Counted from the stretch's first letter, positions 32,171 to 42,960 are shown. The stretch: 64,000 bases of DNA from Cydia pomonella (GCF_033807575.1 NC_084726.1:682001-746000); one strand, 5' to 3'. The notes: generated by a model from the sequence alone, not told the origin. Numbers and translations: made by a program.

Positions 32171-33010
32171 GGCAAGGAAAGACATTGGGAATTCTTGCGC
32201 TGAGTTGAAAACAGTTTTTTTTTTATGTAGCAAACGATGAGATGAGTCGCCTGTGGCATGTGAAGTGGTCACCGTCGCGCATTCCTGAAGAACCCTACCC
32301 TCTACGACATGAGAGCAAAGGAAATCAGGAGGACAGTTGTTTAAACACTGCTACGTGAAGAATAACTTCGGTGTAAAAATTAACATATTATAAAATTAAG
32401 AACAACACTGAAACGTATAGGGACTCTATCTACTTGAAAATATTATAAACTGAAAGTTGATTATACAATAGAGTTTTATGAAATTAATCGACTATGTTTC
32501 AGGTGGTTACAATCCCAACCAGTTCTACAATTCCATCCTCCATCTTGAATTTTCTCGAAATCCAACATAACGAAAAGTTCATGTTCAATAAAAACATACT
32601 TATACGGGCTACATCTTCCCTTCAGCTCGACAAGGCTTGAGTTAACTTTGCCCTTGTTTTGACAGCTGACATCTCCGCATACGAGTACGTATACGATGTA
32701 TACGTAAGTTACGCTTGGAACTCCCGTGTTTTTCTTTGTAATCAGAACATTTATCAAATCATAGGGTATTGGAAAGCGAATCTAGCGTTTTATGGATTAG
32801 GGTTCATTATTAAAAATTGTAGGTGGAAGGTGTGGGCGCAAGGCGTTAAACAATGTTTCAGATCTAATAGGTTAGGTTTATTGAAAACTTTCTATTTGAC
32901 TTTCTTTCTGTGAGTCGGGGCAATGTCGTGGCAAGTAATGAGTACGTTATGCTCTTTTAGTCAGTTTTTTCATTTGCTTGCTGCGTTTTCTATGATTGCC
33001 ACGAATAAAT
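32171..33010. other. no supported gene
   Basis: A 93-codon minus-strand frame (32476-32757) and a plus frame overlap here. Neither shows a recognisable domain or splice context. Confidence 0.35.
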
Positions 33011-33014
33011 GGTT

Positions 33015-33115
33015 TCAAATATCAAATATCAAACATTTATTCAGCAAATAGGCCACAGGGGCACTTTTACATGTCCATTTTTACAAACAATAAATTAAAA
33101 AAAAAAACAATTACA
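33015..33115 (-). repeat. LINE 3' tail (AATAAATGTTTGATATTTGA)
   Basis: On the plus strand: ATCAAATATCAAACATTTAT, TCAGCAAATAGGCCACAGGG, GCACTTTTACATGTCC. This is the inverse of a common lepidopteran non-LTR 3' end. No upstream coding part is joined. Confidence 0.65.
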
Positions 33116-33195
33116 AATATCGAATCTTTATGTTCTATTTGATTTTAATAACAGTTAAGCTATGGTATTCAATTAGCTTTAAGTATTATATATAC

Positions 33196-33310
33196 AGCTT
33201 TTCATCCGGAGGTTTTGGGTTCGAATTCCGGTTCGTTTTTATGGACATTAGGAGCGCAGTCGCTAACGTAAATGTCAAATGCCAACTCCTGGTAGAGAAG
33301 TAGGTCATAT
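33196..33310 (+). repeat. possible decayed SINE-1-like fragment
   Basis: CATCCGGAGGTTTTGGGTTC then GAATTCCGGTTCG contains a B-box (GGTTCGAATTCC). The downstream CAGTCGCTAACGTAAATGTC weakly resembles the SINE-1 body. No A box was found. Confidence 0.35.
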
Positions 33311-33685
33311 CGAAAAAAAAAATTGAAATCGAACTTCGAGAAATCGAAAACGTACAATAAAAAGATCATGTAAAAATTTTCTCACTTCCTCTTCCTCCGA
33401 AACTTTAGTGTCGGTTAAATACTGTTCACGCAGATAATTTTTCCCATATTTTTTCGCGCGATTTCCTAATCCTCAACCGCGTTACAAAGACATTATCTAC
33501 GCCACATTAGTCGTGAAATATGCGTGGTATAAACTTGAACCCGCTATACAGTGGAACTGTGCCAACTGAGTCAGTGTTGAGTCAGCGAGGGACGCCGCGC
33601 CGGGATGCCGTGTCTTCCGCGAGTCTTGTAACCCCGAGCCCGAATACGAAGTTAAAGATAAACGAGAGATTACTACTTATTCGTA

Positions 33686-33968
33686 TGACCTGTCTGGCCT
33701 AATGGGTAGTGACCCTGCCTATGAAGAGTATAAAACCGATAGTCCCGGGTTCAAATCCTGGTAAGGGCATTTATTCGTGTGTTGAGCATGGATATTAAAT
33801 TTGTTCTTGAGTCATGGGTGTTTTCTATGTATTTAAGTATTTATAAATATGTATATATTATATATATCGTTGTCTAAGTACCCGCAACACAAGCCTTATT
33901 GAGCTTACCGTGGGACGTAGTCAATTTGTGTAATAATGTCCTATATTATTTATTATTATTATTATTCG
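33686..33968 (+). mobile_element. SINE-2 copy with longer A-B box spacing
   Basis: A box TGGCCTAATGGG (33695-33706) and B box GGTTCAAATCC (33748-33758). About 9-10 extra bases (GTATAAAAC region) lie between them compared with the 16.35-kb copy. The body is otherwise complete, with ATTTATTCGTGTGTTGAGCA and TATCGTTGTCTAAGTACCCG, and the tail is (TTA)n. Confidence 0.88.
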
Positions 33969-33969
33969 T

Positions 33970-34910
33970 AATATTCGTCTAGCGATCATGGTATACCCCA
34001 TATTTTGCTAAAAAACTAGTGGCTCTGTGAGCTCTCATTGTAAAAAAAACAACTTCTACTTCTACTCACTTAATTTCACGGTTAAAACTGCTAGTGCAAA
34101 ATTGGATTTGATGGACGATTCACAAACACCTATATGAACTAACATAAATATCTCTTGAGCAAAGATACATTGATTACTTCATTTCGTGCTTCGAATTTGA
34201 CATCTAAACGAGATGGCCCGGTACAGATCCGTACATTTTGCGGTAGCTCTGCTTGTCAAAAGTTGACTTTTGACAGTTCAAACCATAAAACATATGGCGC
34301 AGTACAGCGTCATCTATTCAGGATGTCAAACTAAGTAGCACGTTTACGTTTTTTACCTCTATTACAATCAAGTCTCTTTGCTAGGCTAAGATTGTTTTAA
34401 GATATTATGGGAATGTAACAGTTGGAACTGACGTCTCACTTGTCATAATAATGACATCTTGACGCAAAATGCCGACGCACAGTCTACAGGGTGGACCTTG
34501 ACCTTGAGAACTCCCGTTATCCATCCAATGACGTCATTTAACGTTGTACGCATTTAAGGTGAGATTGTATCTCTGAATCTAATCGAGTTTCGTCGCACAA
34601 CGAACACTTTGTACAACGAAATAAAATAGATCTAATTTTCACTTAAATGTCCGTCTGTTCGTCCGGTCGATGGGCCTTGAGGACCGCTTGTAAAAAGGTA
34701 ATTATTCTGTACGGTTCCAGAGACCTTCTGGGCCAAATTAGATGATCCAAACACGCCCAGCTCCCCTCAGGGCTTTGTTCGTCATAACGTCAGACGTCAC
34801 GTACCCTCCGCGTAAGATCACGCCTAAGGACTTTTTTTTTGCAAGCCTTTATTAAGAGGAAAGTAAACGTAGTCCCCATTTTCCTCTCCTTATATTGGGT
34901 TTTTATTACT
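33970..34910. other. no gene seen
   Basis: Includes GTCAAAAGTTGACTTTTGAC near 34.25 kb, a perfect 20-bp palindrome, probably from a decayed MITE. No coding frame is supported. Confidence 0.4.
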
Positions 34911-34911
34911 G

Positions 34912-35075
34912 TTAGGCTGCGTTTCTACCATAGGCGTGCGAGGATACGTAGAGAATGTTTTTATAAGAGCCAATATAATCGCTACCCATTGAGCGAGAAA
35001 AACGAATGAATCGTTCTTAACAAACACATCCTTCGCTACGCATCATCGCACACCTCTGCTGGAAACGCAGCCTAA
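34912..35075. mobile_element. MITE, GGCTGCGTTTCCACC family, copy 2
   Basis: TTAGGCTGCGTTTCTACCAT at the left is mirrored by GGAAACGCAGCCTAA at the right (to 35075). GTGCGAGGATACGTAG and CTACGCATCATCGCAC pair inside. It is 164 bp, closely related to the element at 23149-23324. Confidence 0.85.
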
Positions 35076-35197
35076 CACTTAAGTTGTTTCCAAAAATAAG
35101 TTCGCAATACTGTTTTTGCTCCTAACTCTATAATAATGAAACTAGTGCCTCTGTGAGCTGTAGACCTCGCGCGCATGGGTTCAAATTCAATAAATAC

Positions 35198-35300
35198 AAA
35201 TATAATAAATAATAATAATAATAAATTCTTTATTTTGCAGGCAAGAAACCCAAAAAAAAATTACAATGCACATAATAAAAGGTGTAAAAGAAAACATAAA
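35198..35300 (-). repeat. LINE 3' tail with (AAT)n
   Basis: (AAT)n at 35207-35224 precedes TTCTTTATTTTGCAGGCAAG, then AAACCC and ATTACAATGCACATAATAAA. In minus sense this is a CAAAATAAAGAA-type retroelement end with a trinucleotide tail. Confidence 0.5.
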
Positions 35301-35710
35301 ATATGTGAGTGAAAACTCAAAATTAGCTTAAATCCTGAGTTGTTCGTTTCCAATCTAAATAAACGTCCATCTAAACGGGAATGCCCTTTGGGGCTCATTT
35401 GAAATTGACCAACTAGCAGCCCACCTGAGACCTAGATCACATGCAAAGGTCAGATAGTGCTCTCGTTATAAGACAGACAGCCCGTCTGCTGTGACGTCAT
35501 CGTATCAATGGCCCAATCTACTTTTAAGCGTCATAAAATCGTAACTAAGTCTTAATGAGCCCACTGATTACCAGTTCGCTGGACGATATCGGCCTGTCAG
35601 TTAACCGCGATGTCAGCTTTTGCAAATAACTGACGGTTTATTTGACGAGCGACGAAAGGGCCGGCCGGCCTGGTGGTGTGCGATGTAAACATAGACACTG
35701 ACATAGGAAG

Positions 35711-35814
35711 AAACCGGTTTTTATTGCTCTAAACCGGTTTATCTGACAAGAACTGTACTCATAAAAACCGGTTTGAAAATAATGGTTTTTCGAGCGAAAC
35801 CGAAAGAACGGTTT
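35711..35814. promoter_or_regulatory. cluster of AACCGGTT palindromes (Grainyhead-like sites)
   Basis: AAACCGGTTT occurs perfectly at 35711-35720, 35731-35740 and 35765-35774. A degenerate AACGGTTT lies at 35807-35814, and GAAACCG at about 35796-35802. AACCGGTT is the known consensus of the epithelial transcription factor Grainyhead. The first two sites are exactly 20 bp apart. Whether this is a working enhancer is inference. An alternative is a decayed tandem repeat with a CCGGTTTGAAAAT unit. Confidence 0.4.
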
Positions 35815-36095
35815 GAAAATTGTGACCGAGTGGGAGTGAGATTGTCTCCGCTTCAGCTTGGGAATAAACGCCTTCGTATGTTCTGATGTTCTCCAGGACA
35901 CATTTCTCAAATTCAAAAAGGAGGTCATTGTTCATCGGAAAATTTGTTCCTTTTTTGCTTTTTTATATATGCTCTTCGGTTTCTAGATCCTGGTTGGACA
36001 GATTGGGAACGCTCTTTTGGTTCAGAGTAGTACCTAAATAATACAATGTGCCATCCATTACGGCTTTGAATGCAGGATTCGATGTAATACAGTAC

Positions 36096-36223
36096 ACAGT
36101 CGCCATCAGACATATCGGAGGTGCTCACAAATATCTGAACACGGCTCTATTGTCAAGGCGCTAGGGAGCGTGTGTAGATATTTTTGAGCACACCGGTCGC
36201 TTCGTCATATCTGATGGCGACTG
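36096..36223. mobile_element. palindromic MITE, ACAGTCGCCATCAGA ends
   Basis: ACAGTCGCCATCAGACATAT at the left is matched by ATATCTGATGGCGACTGT at the right. GGTGCTCACAAATATCTGAA pairs with TAGATATTTTTGAGCACACC inside. It is 128 bp and almost fully self-complementary. The minus-strand frame across the left end is not a gene. Confidence 0.85.
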
Positions 36224-37074
36224 TACAATACTGTACATATATTCTCCGATCTCTTGATCACGGCTAAACCAATTTGTAAAATTCTTTTGGTTTGAAATAG
36301 TATTCAGTAGTCATAGCGTCAAAACCTGATGTTAGCATCCTGAAGAATACGAGGGAACTCTTCAAATATTGTAGGCACACCCACAGTTGTTTAGGTTTTT
36401 TGTCGAATCCCTTTGTTTTGGTTTAATTATTGAAAGTCATAATGTAATGATAGTCATATTATCATTAGTCATAACTCTGAAACCGTTAACTTTTCCGGAA
36501 TATCCTTAGGTTATCTATAGATAGGTTAGGTTTGTTTTAGGTCAATCCTGAAAAGATACGTGTTTCTGAGAAATACCAAATTATGGCTAACGGAAATGCG
36601 GACAAACAATACATTATGACTTAAAACTTTATGGGAAACAATAGAGACCCGTGTTTTGTACTCGTGATTTAGGAAGCTGATATATGTATAGCAAACTAAA
36701 AATGAAACCCGCAAAAGATGGTGATACTGTTTAGTGAAGTCGTTTTCTTACTAAAGGATATTGATCATCTTTTGACCGTGATATCGCCGCTATTTTCTAC
36801 GAGGACAATATTACTGCCAGGTGAGTGGCGCCCATGCACCGGCGCCCGGAAGTTCCTAACTGGTGACCCTAATTTATGAGTGGTTCCGGACCGTGTTGTA
36901 CACGTACAGGTTATTGTTGATTAACCATTAGCAGTTCAGCGTAGCTGGGTAGCGAAATGTTAAAACTTTTATAATCTTATATTATGTTATGATTTTCGGG
37001 GGCCCTTGACCATATATACACTATAAGATACAATCCGACCCATAGGGATCTTTTGTGTAGTTTGCCCCTTAGGA

Positions 37075-37420
37075 AATATACTCCAGCTACGCAAGAGCTT
37101 TTTACAAGCTTTTATTTAACTTGCCTTGTTAGTATGTATGGGACAGATCTTGCAAGTTAAATTTGACCCACTTCCCGGTTTCTGATGAAGCTGAAAATTT
37201 GCACACATATGTCAATCGGGTGACAATGCAATATTATGGTACCATCAAGCTGATCTGATGATGGAGACATGAAGTAGCCATGGGAACTCTGTGATAAAAC
37301 AACGCAACCTAATTGTGTTTGGGTTTTTTAGAATTGTCTCGATGCGTATTAGCTGCCTGTGGAAAAAAAGTACAGTCAGCGATAAAAGCTTGTACCAAAA
37401 ATGAAATTTTTGCCAAAACG
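37075..37420 (-). repeat. dispersed repeat, GTTCCCATGGCCACC family, copy 2
   Basis: Inverse of the 25.68-kb copy: TTGACCCACTTCCCGGTTTC, GACAATGCAATATTATGGTA, CCATGGGAACTCTGTGATAA and GTACAGTCAGCGATAAAAGC. The element is non-coding and the two copies differ at many positions. Confidence 0.75.
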
Positions 37421-37805
37421 TTATTTGACCATCTCCATGTGCCGGATGATGGAGCCTATGGGTAGCCTTTTGAGTTCCTTTGGTCTGGCGAGGGCGTGAC
37501 ATTCACACATTAGGTGTGAACTGTTATAATACTTTTTTTTTTTTTTTCATTTTTATGCTTCCAGATCGTCTAGGATGAGCTACACTCTCGCGCGCGAGAC
37601 CTGTACTTGAAGTCTTGCAGACTGTAGTCGGCGGAGAGCGTAACTCATGCTAGCACGTCACAAATGATTCACTCAAAATCAACTTTGCTAAGTTTCACCG
37701 CACAGTCGGGTAGTGCAAAACATTTTAAATAGCACTCCAGCACCCCGGCGGGCTGTGTGCTTAGCCACCCGCGAGGTTAACAAAATGTAGTCGAAAATAA
37801 CAAAA

Positions 37806-37905
37806 TAGGTACAGTCGAGTTCATAGAATTAAATTCTTCACCTTAATCCATTGCGATGAGATGAGATGAAAAATGTGTACATATTTATGAACTCGACTGT
37901 ACCTA
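37806..37905. mobile_element. 100-bp MITE with perfect 20-bp inverted ends
   Basis: TAGGTACAGTCGAGTTCATA (37806-37825) is the exact reverse complement of 37886-37905. The 60-bp interior is AT-rich with a GATGAGATGAGATGA run. It is typical of tiny palindromic elements in this window. Confidence 0.85.
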
Positions 37906-38659
37906 CTCAAAATGCATGGGTATAGTTACGAGTATAAAGACCGTATACGTCTGCTGCTAGTTGGACTTAACTTACTTCAAATACAGGTGGAAGTTTATCC
38001 CAATATACATTCCGTCTATCGACGTGTCCCGGAATAGACCCCGGAAGCAGAACAAACATCGCTGTAGCCGGGCCGTTCAATTACACGTGCCTGACCTTTT
38101 TGGTATTGGCTTTGTGATCCCGCGGATCAGTCGCGTTGGAAAGCTGGGAACAATCAACATCTACACCGTCTTTTTTTCCGTTATTTCAAGGGTGCATTCC
38201 TGCGCTTAAATTAAGTAACTTCTCAAACACACCGGTATTTTAATTAACTCCATTTCGGAGATAATCAATATTTTATTTTTATCTGATAATGATAAGGCCC
38301 CTACGAGCGTGTACCTTTACGTAAACGTAAGTACACTATCACGGACGATCGATGTTCGAAATTAGATTGATATGTCACAGTTTTCAATTGTTTGGTTGAG
38401 TTAAATGTAATGCCCCAGTTACAACAAACCTATATGCAACCAAGGCTTTTCCATCTCCCATCTTGCCGTAGAATGTCTTTAACAAACGGAATATTAAACA
38501 CAATGGCCTAGGCCGAGAAGCTTTTCATAAACAGAAGGCACCGTACAGATTCTTTCAAAACTTTAGGGCTCCTTTGAAATGTTGACAAGGAATTGTTAAA
38601 GCCTTTGCTTCTAGGTATTAATTAGGGATTCTTTTGAGATCACGTTTTGTTTTTCTTTA

Positions 38660-38715
38660 TTTAGCCCTCTCGCGCATGGTTGGAGGCCTGTGCCCAGCAG
38701 TGGGACGTATATAAG
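38660..38715 (+). pseudogene. LINE 3'-terminal motif
   Basis: GGTTGGAGGCCTGTGCCCAG then CAGTGGGACGTATATAAG encodes E-A-C-A-Q-Q-W-D-V-Y-K, the last residues of a common lepidopteran LINE RT. Nothing upstream remains in frame. Confidence 0.6.
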
Positions 38716-38734
38716 TTTTTTTTTCCTAGCCTGT

Positions 38735-38925
38735 TTGAGTGTCTCACTGTCCCCTTGATTTCCACGACTCCCGATTTGGTGTTTCCTCCAGCCATGTTTC
38801 AGAAAGCTGTCCAGGTCATCCCGCCATCTCTGCCTGGGCCTGCCCCGTCCACGTCGGACGACCCGCTACCGGCATCGACTTGGTGGCTATGCTAGCCCAC
38901 CTCTTCGGATGCTGAATTATTATTA
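38735..38925 (-). pseudogene. LINE RT C-terminal fragment (RWRDDLD motif)
   Basis: On the minus strand RRGRGRPRQRWRDDLDSFLK is readable, followed by W-x-E..SWKS in shifted frames. RWRDDLD is a late motif of the same LINE type whose tail is at 38.66 and 53.3 kb. It faces the plus-strand motif just upstream, so two insertions lie end to end. Confidence 0.7.
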
Positions 38926-39162
38926 TATTTAAATTTGAGACTTTTAAGACCCTAATGAAATGGGGTAAGGCACTCTAGCCACACAAAATAGCCTATTTGT
39001 ACAGTCAGCAGTAGGATTGACTAGTCTGAACCGAAACAAAGTTTAAAAACGATGATAGGCAAGTATGACAAAATTTAACTAAAAGAGAATGTAAATACAA
39101 GATTCAAGTATACAAATTAATGATTGGATCGGGTTTAGTTTTAAAAGAGCGAGGTTCTTAAG

Positions 39163-39382
39163 TCTTTCTTCTTCTACCTAGCGATATTCCAGCCTTTGCC
39201 AGGGTCCGCTTTCCTGCTTGCTTTCCTCCACTTTGCGCGATCCTGGGCGTCCTCTCGTGTGAGCCCGTTTACGCTCATATCCACTTTCACGACATCGAGC
39301 CATCGCTTTTTTGGTCTGCCGTGGTCAAGGGCTAGGTGAAGGCACGGACAGCGAGGCTGCCATGGATGTACTCGTTGCGAAA
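39163..39382 (-). mobile_element. short RTE-like LINE insertion with 13-bp TSD
   Basis: CGAGGTTCTTAAG (39150-39162) and CGAGGTTCTTTAG (39383-39395) flank 220 bp. On the minus strand the insert reads LDHGRPKKRWLDVVKVDM, then LTREDAQDRAKWRKASRKAD, then PGKGWNIAR and stop at 39174, followed by a (GAA)n tail. It is the same family as 15324-16241, truncated further, and carries the family C-terminus without the frameshift of that copy. Confidence 0.85.
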
Positions 39383-39934
39383 CGAGGTTCTTTAGTATTA
39401 GTAATAATTCACACGAATTCCGGACAATATTATATGACGACACCATATACGGTGCCGCCTATAACACGACCATAAACAAAGACATAAATATACCTTATGT
39501 ATTACCCAATAAGGGTTACAAATGATCAGTCAACTGTCTCCAATGTTGATATCGATACGAGTCCACACATCTTGCACTGACAATTCTTCAACCTTATTTC
39601 AACGACATTAAAGTACACATTTGGTCAGTAAGTGTCGCTGTTACATATGAAGTAACACGACTCCACCAAACGGGCAATCAATCTACTAGGCACCCCATTT
39701 CATCACTATAACTCAAAAAGGCAATAAAGGCTGCTTCGTTTCAAATGCTACCTTATACAGTGGAAATACAATTAATTTTTCAATATATTAATGTCGTGAT
39801 TTCGTTTTCATGTGTTGGGATATCATTTATTGTTCTGACCGAGAAATATTCAAGCGATTGGGCCTTCTGACTGTCATGCACATTCGACAGATTCACGTCA
39901 GTCCGGTAGACTTCTAAAATGTTGGATGTCACCA

Positions 39935-40220
39935 TCTTCCTCCCGTTGTCCAGGCATTTTTGCCATAGCTCATGGGAGCCTGGGGTCCACTTGGCAACTA
40001 ATCCCAAGAATTGGCGAAAGCACTAGTTTCTGCGAAAGCGACTACCATCTGACATTTCAACCCAGAGGGTAGGTAAATAGGTCTTATTGGGATTAGTCCG
40101 GTTTGTCGGTTTCCTCAAGACGTGTTCCTTCACCGAAAAGCGACTGGTAAATATCAAATGATATTTCGTACATAAGTTCCGAAAACTAGTTTGTACGAGC
40201 CGGGGTTTGAATCCGCGAAT
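39935..40220 (-). mobile_element. SINE-1 copy, minus strand
   Basis: The inverse of SINE-1 is readable throughout: CTCATGGGAGCCTGGGGTCC, CAACCCAGAGGGTAGGTAAA, GGATTAGTCCGGTTTGTCGG, CACCGAAAAGCGACTGGTAA and, at the head, GTACGAGCCGGGGTTTGAAT. The A-box end of the head is lost or replaced near 40220. The two overlapping minus frames are not genes. Confidence 0.85.
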
Positions 40221-40390
40221 ACAAAAGGACAAAACAGGTGTGAAGTGCTTTGCCGGACTTCCCATCCATATAGTGGGAATAACTAGTTATGATACTTTGA
40301 CAGATTATTAGGTAAATGAAACTTTTTTCAACACAAATAGTATTTACTTTGAAATTCATTAATTTCTTAATCTTCATTAATTAATTAATT

Positions 40391-40456
40391 AAAAAAATTA
40401 TAAAAGATTTATGTAAAGAAACATTTTTCTTTACATAAATCTTTTATAATTTTTTT
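40391..40456. other. perfect 31-bp hairpin with CATT loop
   Basis: 40391-40421 and 40426-40456 are exact reverse complements, separated only by CATT. The stem is AT-rich (AAAAAAATTATAAAAGATTT and on to ATGTAAAGAAA). Outside the stem the left side is (TTAA)n. It could be a very young palindromic element, a cruciform-prone site or a hairpin RNA source; the loop is short for a miRNA precursor. Confidence 0.85.
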
Positions 40457-40459
40457 TAA

Positions 40460-41150
40460 ATAATAGGCTACGACTAGAAAAGTTGGAATACTAGGAAAAC
40501 TTAGAAATTAACATGTGGAAAAGTAACTGGGATCAAGATTGTTTAGCTTAAGCATACTCTAAGCAAAACGGGCTGCTGATTGTTTTATTACTCTAAGAGC
40601 CATTAGCGACAACATTAATCGGTGCAGATAATATTTGTTCGACTATAAATGAAAGGACGCATTACAAGTAAACATTTACCGTAGTAATTGATGGAGCCTG
40701 ACAGTCCCTGTACAAGGGCTCGTCTAATAAACGAGCGAAGGTCTACACGGGCCCTGAATATTTATCGCGCGTAACGGCGATCAGTGCGATTGCCAGAAAA
40801 TGGTCGTATTTGATAGTAAGAGGAAAATGGACGACCACTTTTCCATACAAACGTAGTCACAATTCTGGAAGGTGGAGGAATGGGATCTCCATATACCAAA
40901 GTGTCATCAAAAAACCTTAAATAGGTGGCGCTACAATACCCGGAATACTTGAAAAAAAATCAAATCATAGACAGCGCACTTCACTCCGTCAATGGCGCCT
41001 AGGTTCTTAGTTACTCTAGCGCTAGTCTGGAGAGATTTGGAACTATTATTTATAGCTGACAGCTGGACACCTTTGCATCAGTTCTGCCTATGGAGATTGC
41101 ATTCCTTACCTCTACCTTCCATACTCACAATTATTCTTTTTGGTTAAAAT
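40460..41150. other. no gene; unclassified repeat at 40.83-41.14 kb
   Basis: CATACAAACGTAGTCACAAT, GGTGGCGCTACAATACCCGG and CAATGGCGCCTAGGTTCTTA are phrases I associate with a dispersed lepidopteran repeat. The ends are not clear. ATTCTGGAAGGTGGAGGAAT and TTCCTTACCTCTACCTTCCA near its ends pair weakly. Confidence 0.35.
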
Positions 41151-41220
41151 TATAGCCTCCTAGACCACTGGGTGTGGCAGTTGTTTTATTTTTGAATTTA
41201 GATTTGAACTTACATGCGTA

Positions 41221-41352
41221 TTATAAATCAGTGGAGCTAAGATGGTCGGCTCTTTATCATTTGTTACGATGCCTGTCACGTTCTAACATGTATGTGAGTG
41301 CGAAAGTGACGTATGACATGACAGGTGATAAAAATGCGATCATTACACCGCA
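41221..41352. mobile_element. palindromic MITE, CACCATGCCTGTCAC family
   Basis: AAGATGGTCGGCTCTTTATC, ATGCCTGTCACGTTCTAACA, GTGCGAAAGTGACGTATGAC and GACAGGTGATAAAAATGCGA are in the opposite orientation to the 29.29-kb copy. A further MITE fragment (GGATCCAATATGTCAGTGTC) follows at 41.38 kb. Confidence 0.75.
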
Positions 41353-41465
41353 TTAGTTGTTGCTGGATTAGTTATGGATCCAATATGTCAGTGTCAAACA
41401 AAAGTGACGTTTTTGCTTGAAGAAATGTCACTTATCACAAAACGCCCGCTATATAAAAGTTCAAA

Positions 41466-41625
41466 ATATAAGTAAGTAAGTAAGTAACTAAATATTCTTT
41501 ACTGTGCACCATACAGTTAAAAAAAGACAGGAAATGAAAAAAACACGTAAAAGTTAGGTAACAACAGGCGGTCTTATCGCTAAGAAGCGATCTCTTCCAG
41601 ACAACCTTTGGGTAACAGGAAACTG
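41466..41625 (-). repeat. TCTGGAAGAG-family retroelement tail
   Basis: (AAGT)n at 41470-41488 borders TTCTTTACTGTGCACCATAC; the core reads GGCGGTCTTATCGCTAAGAA then GCGATCTCTTCCAGACAACC. In minus sense this is the same unit as 44.36 kb, ending in an AATAAAG-like signal and a tetranucleotide tail. Confidence 0.75.
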
Positions 41626-41635
41626 AAAAAAATGA

Positions 41636-41790
41636 AAATGAAAAATGTTTATTTGGGTAACAAATAAATTACAATTATAATATAATGGCTGGAGTTTCCT
41701 AGTAGATGAATATATACATCTGTGTCAGGAAACCCCGCTCTTCCGCTTGAGGTTTACAATAACTGTTTCCTAAATAAACTAGGTACATAT
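41636..41790 (-). repeat. LINE 3' tail
   Basis: AAAATGAAAATGAAAAATGT then TTATTTGGGTAACAAATAAA, followed by GGAGTTTCCTAG and GGAAACCCCGCTCTTCCGC. This is the inverse of a retroelement 3' end with a (TTTTCA)n-like tail. Confidence 0.5.
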
Positions 41791-41835
41791 TTGCAAACTG
41801 AAATTCATAGTGCATAATGACAATTTCACATTACA

Positions 41836-41836
41836 T

Positions 41837-41921
<85 letters not shown>

Positions 41922-41922
41922 C

Positions 41923-41969
<47 letters not shown>

Positions 41970-42004
41970 TGTGCGTGTGCGGATGTGTGTGTGTGTGTGT
42001 GCGT
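41836..42004. repeat. 169-bp (GT)n / (GC)n / (GCGT)n microsatellite
   Basis: Pure alternating purine-pyrimidine for most of its length: (GT)n to about 41911, (GC)n to about 41925, (GCGT)n to about 41970, then (GT)n again. It is open in several frames on both strands (repetitive C-V and H-T peptides), which are not genes. Confidence 0.97.
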
Positions 42005-42767
42005 GAGAGATTGTTGGATAATTGTTTATTTTGAAAAGCGTATAACGTGTCCTTGTAGTAAAGCCTCTGTTTCATCATAGTTTAGATTTTTAAGCCACTG
42101 CATAAGGTTTTTTCTACTAAACTATGAACTTAAAACATTGAACAGGTAGTGCCGATATACATATAATTCAACAAAATTAAGACGCAAACAATATAATACA
42201 TACCTACATACTAATAAAATAAAAACAAAATATATTATGGAATACATACTTACAAAAATTTGCACGCCACCCGACGGAAAAAAAACATTTGTACACAATT
42301 TGATGAACAATAACATTAGTAACATCGATTTTATGTTTCATTATAAGAATTAGGAACATCTAAAAATATGTTCGCAATTTTTTTGTCTCCGCACTCTTAA
42401 GATAACAAAAAAGACGAACGAAGGGGGCATAGCTAAGGTTCGTTTACTTACACCAAATTCACATTCAAATCCACGATGTAACGTAGTAATTGTAACGGAG
42501 AAGCGGTCATCGACTTTCCTTTTAACATCACTGATTACTAACAGTTTCAAAACGAACCTAATTATCTCGCAGTGAGTTTTTTGAAAATTCGTACCGGTTT
42601 TTTAGATAACAATACTGTTGCCAAAATCTTAATTGTTAATTAAATCTTGAGTATTGTCTCTAGAGACTTCAGCGAGTCCTGATTATTTGACATTCGTTCT
42701 TCATGTTCTTCTAAAAATGCGCAATTTTATTTTTGAGGGAACTTAGCGATTACATTTTTCTTTTTAC

Positions 42768-42960
42768 AAATACAACACAAATACGTTTATTTCATTACTT
42801 TTTACAGCAGTTCATAGGTATACATGTCAGGTAGGTAAGTATAGTCCATCTTAGGTACAAAGAGAAGGTAAGTATTTATCTCAACAATGTGCAACAAATC
42901 AATTGTGTAAGTAATGAAAAGGGTGCGTGTTCAGCTTGCTGGCTTTTTTAAAACTTACAA
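42768..42960 (-). repeat. LINE 3' tail, GTCCATCTTAGG family, copy 1
   Basis: CAAATACGTTTATTTCATTA, CTTTTTACAGCAG, AGTCCATCTTAGGTACAAAG, CAATGTGCAACAAATCAATT and GTAAGTAATGAAAAGGGTGC. The same blocks recur at 46.98-47.13 kb. In minus sense it ends ...AATAAACGTATTTG. Confidence 0.7.

Noticed and set aside
32476..32757. 93-codon minus frame
   Set aside because: No domain, no splice context, overlapped by a plus-strand frame.
41779..42080. Frames of 74-99 codons over the GT tract (poly C-V and H-T peptides)
   Set aside because: Pure translation of a microsatellite.
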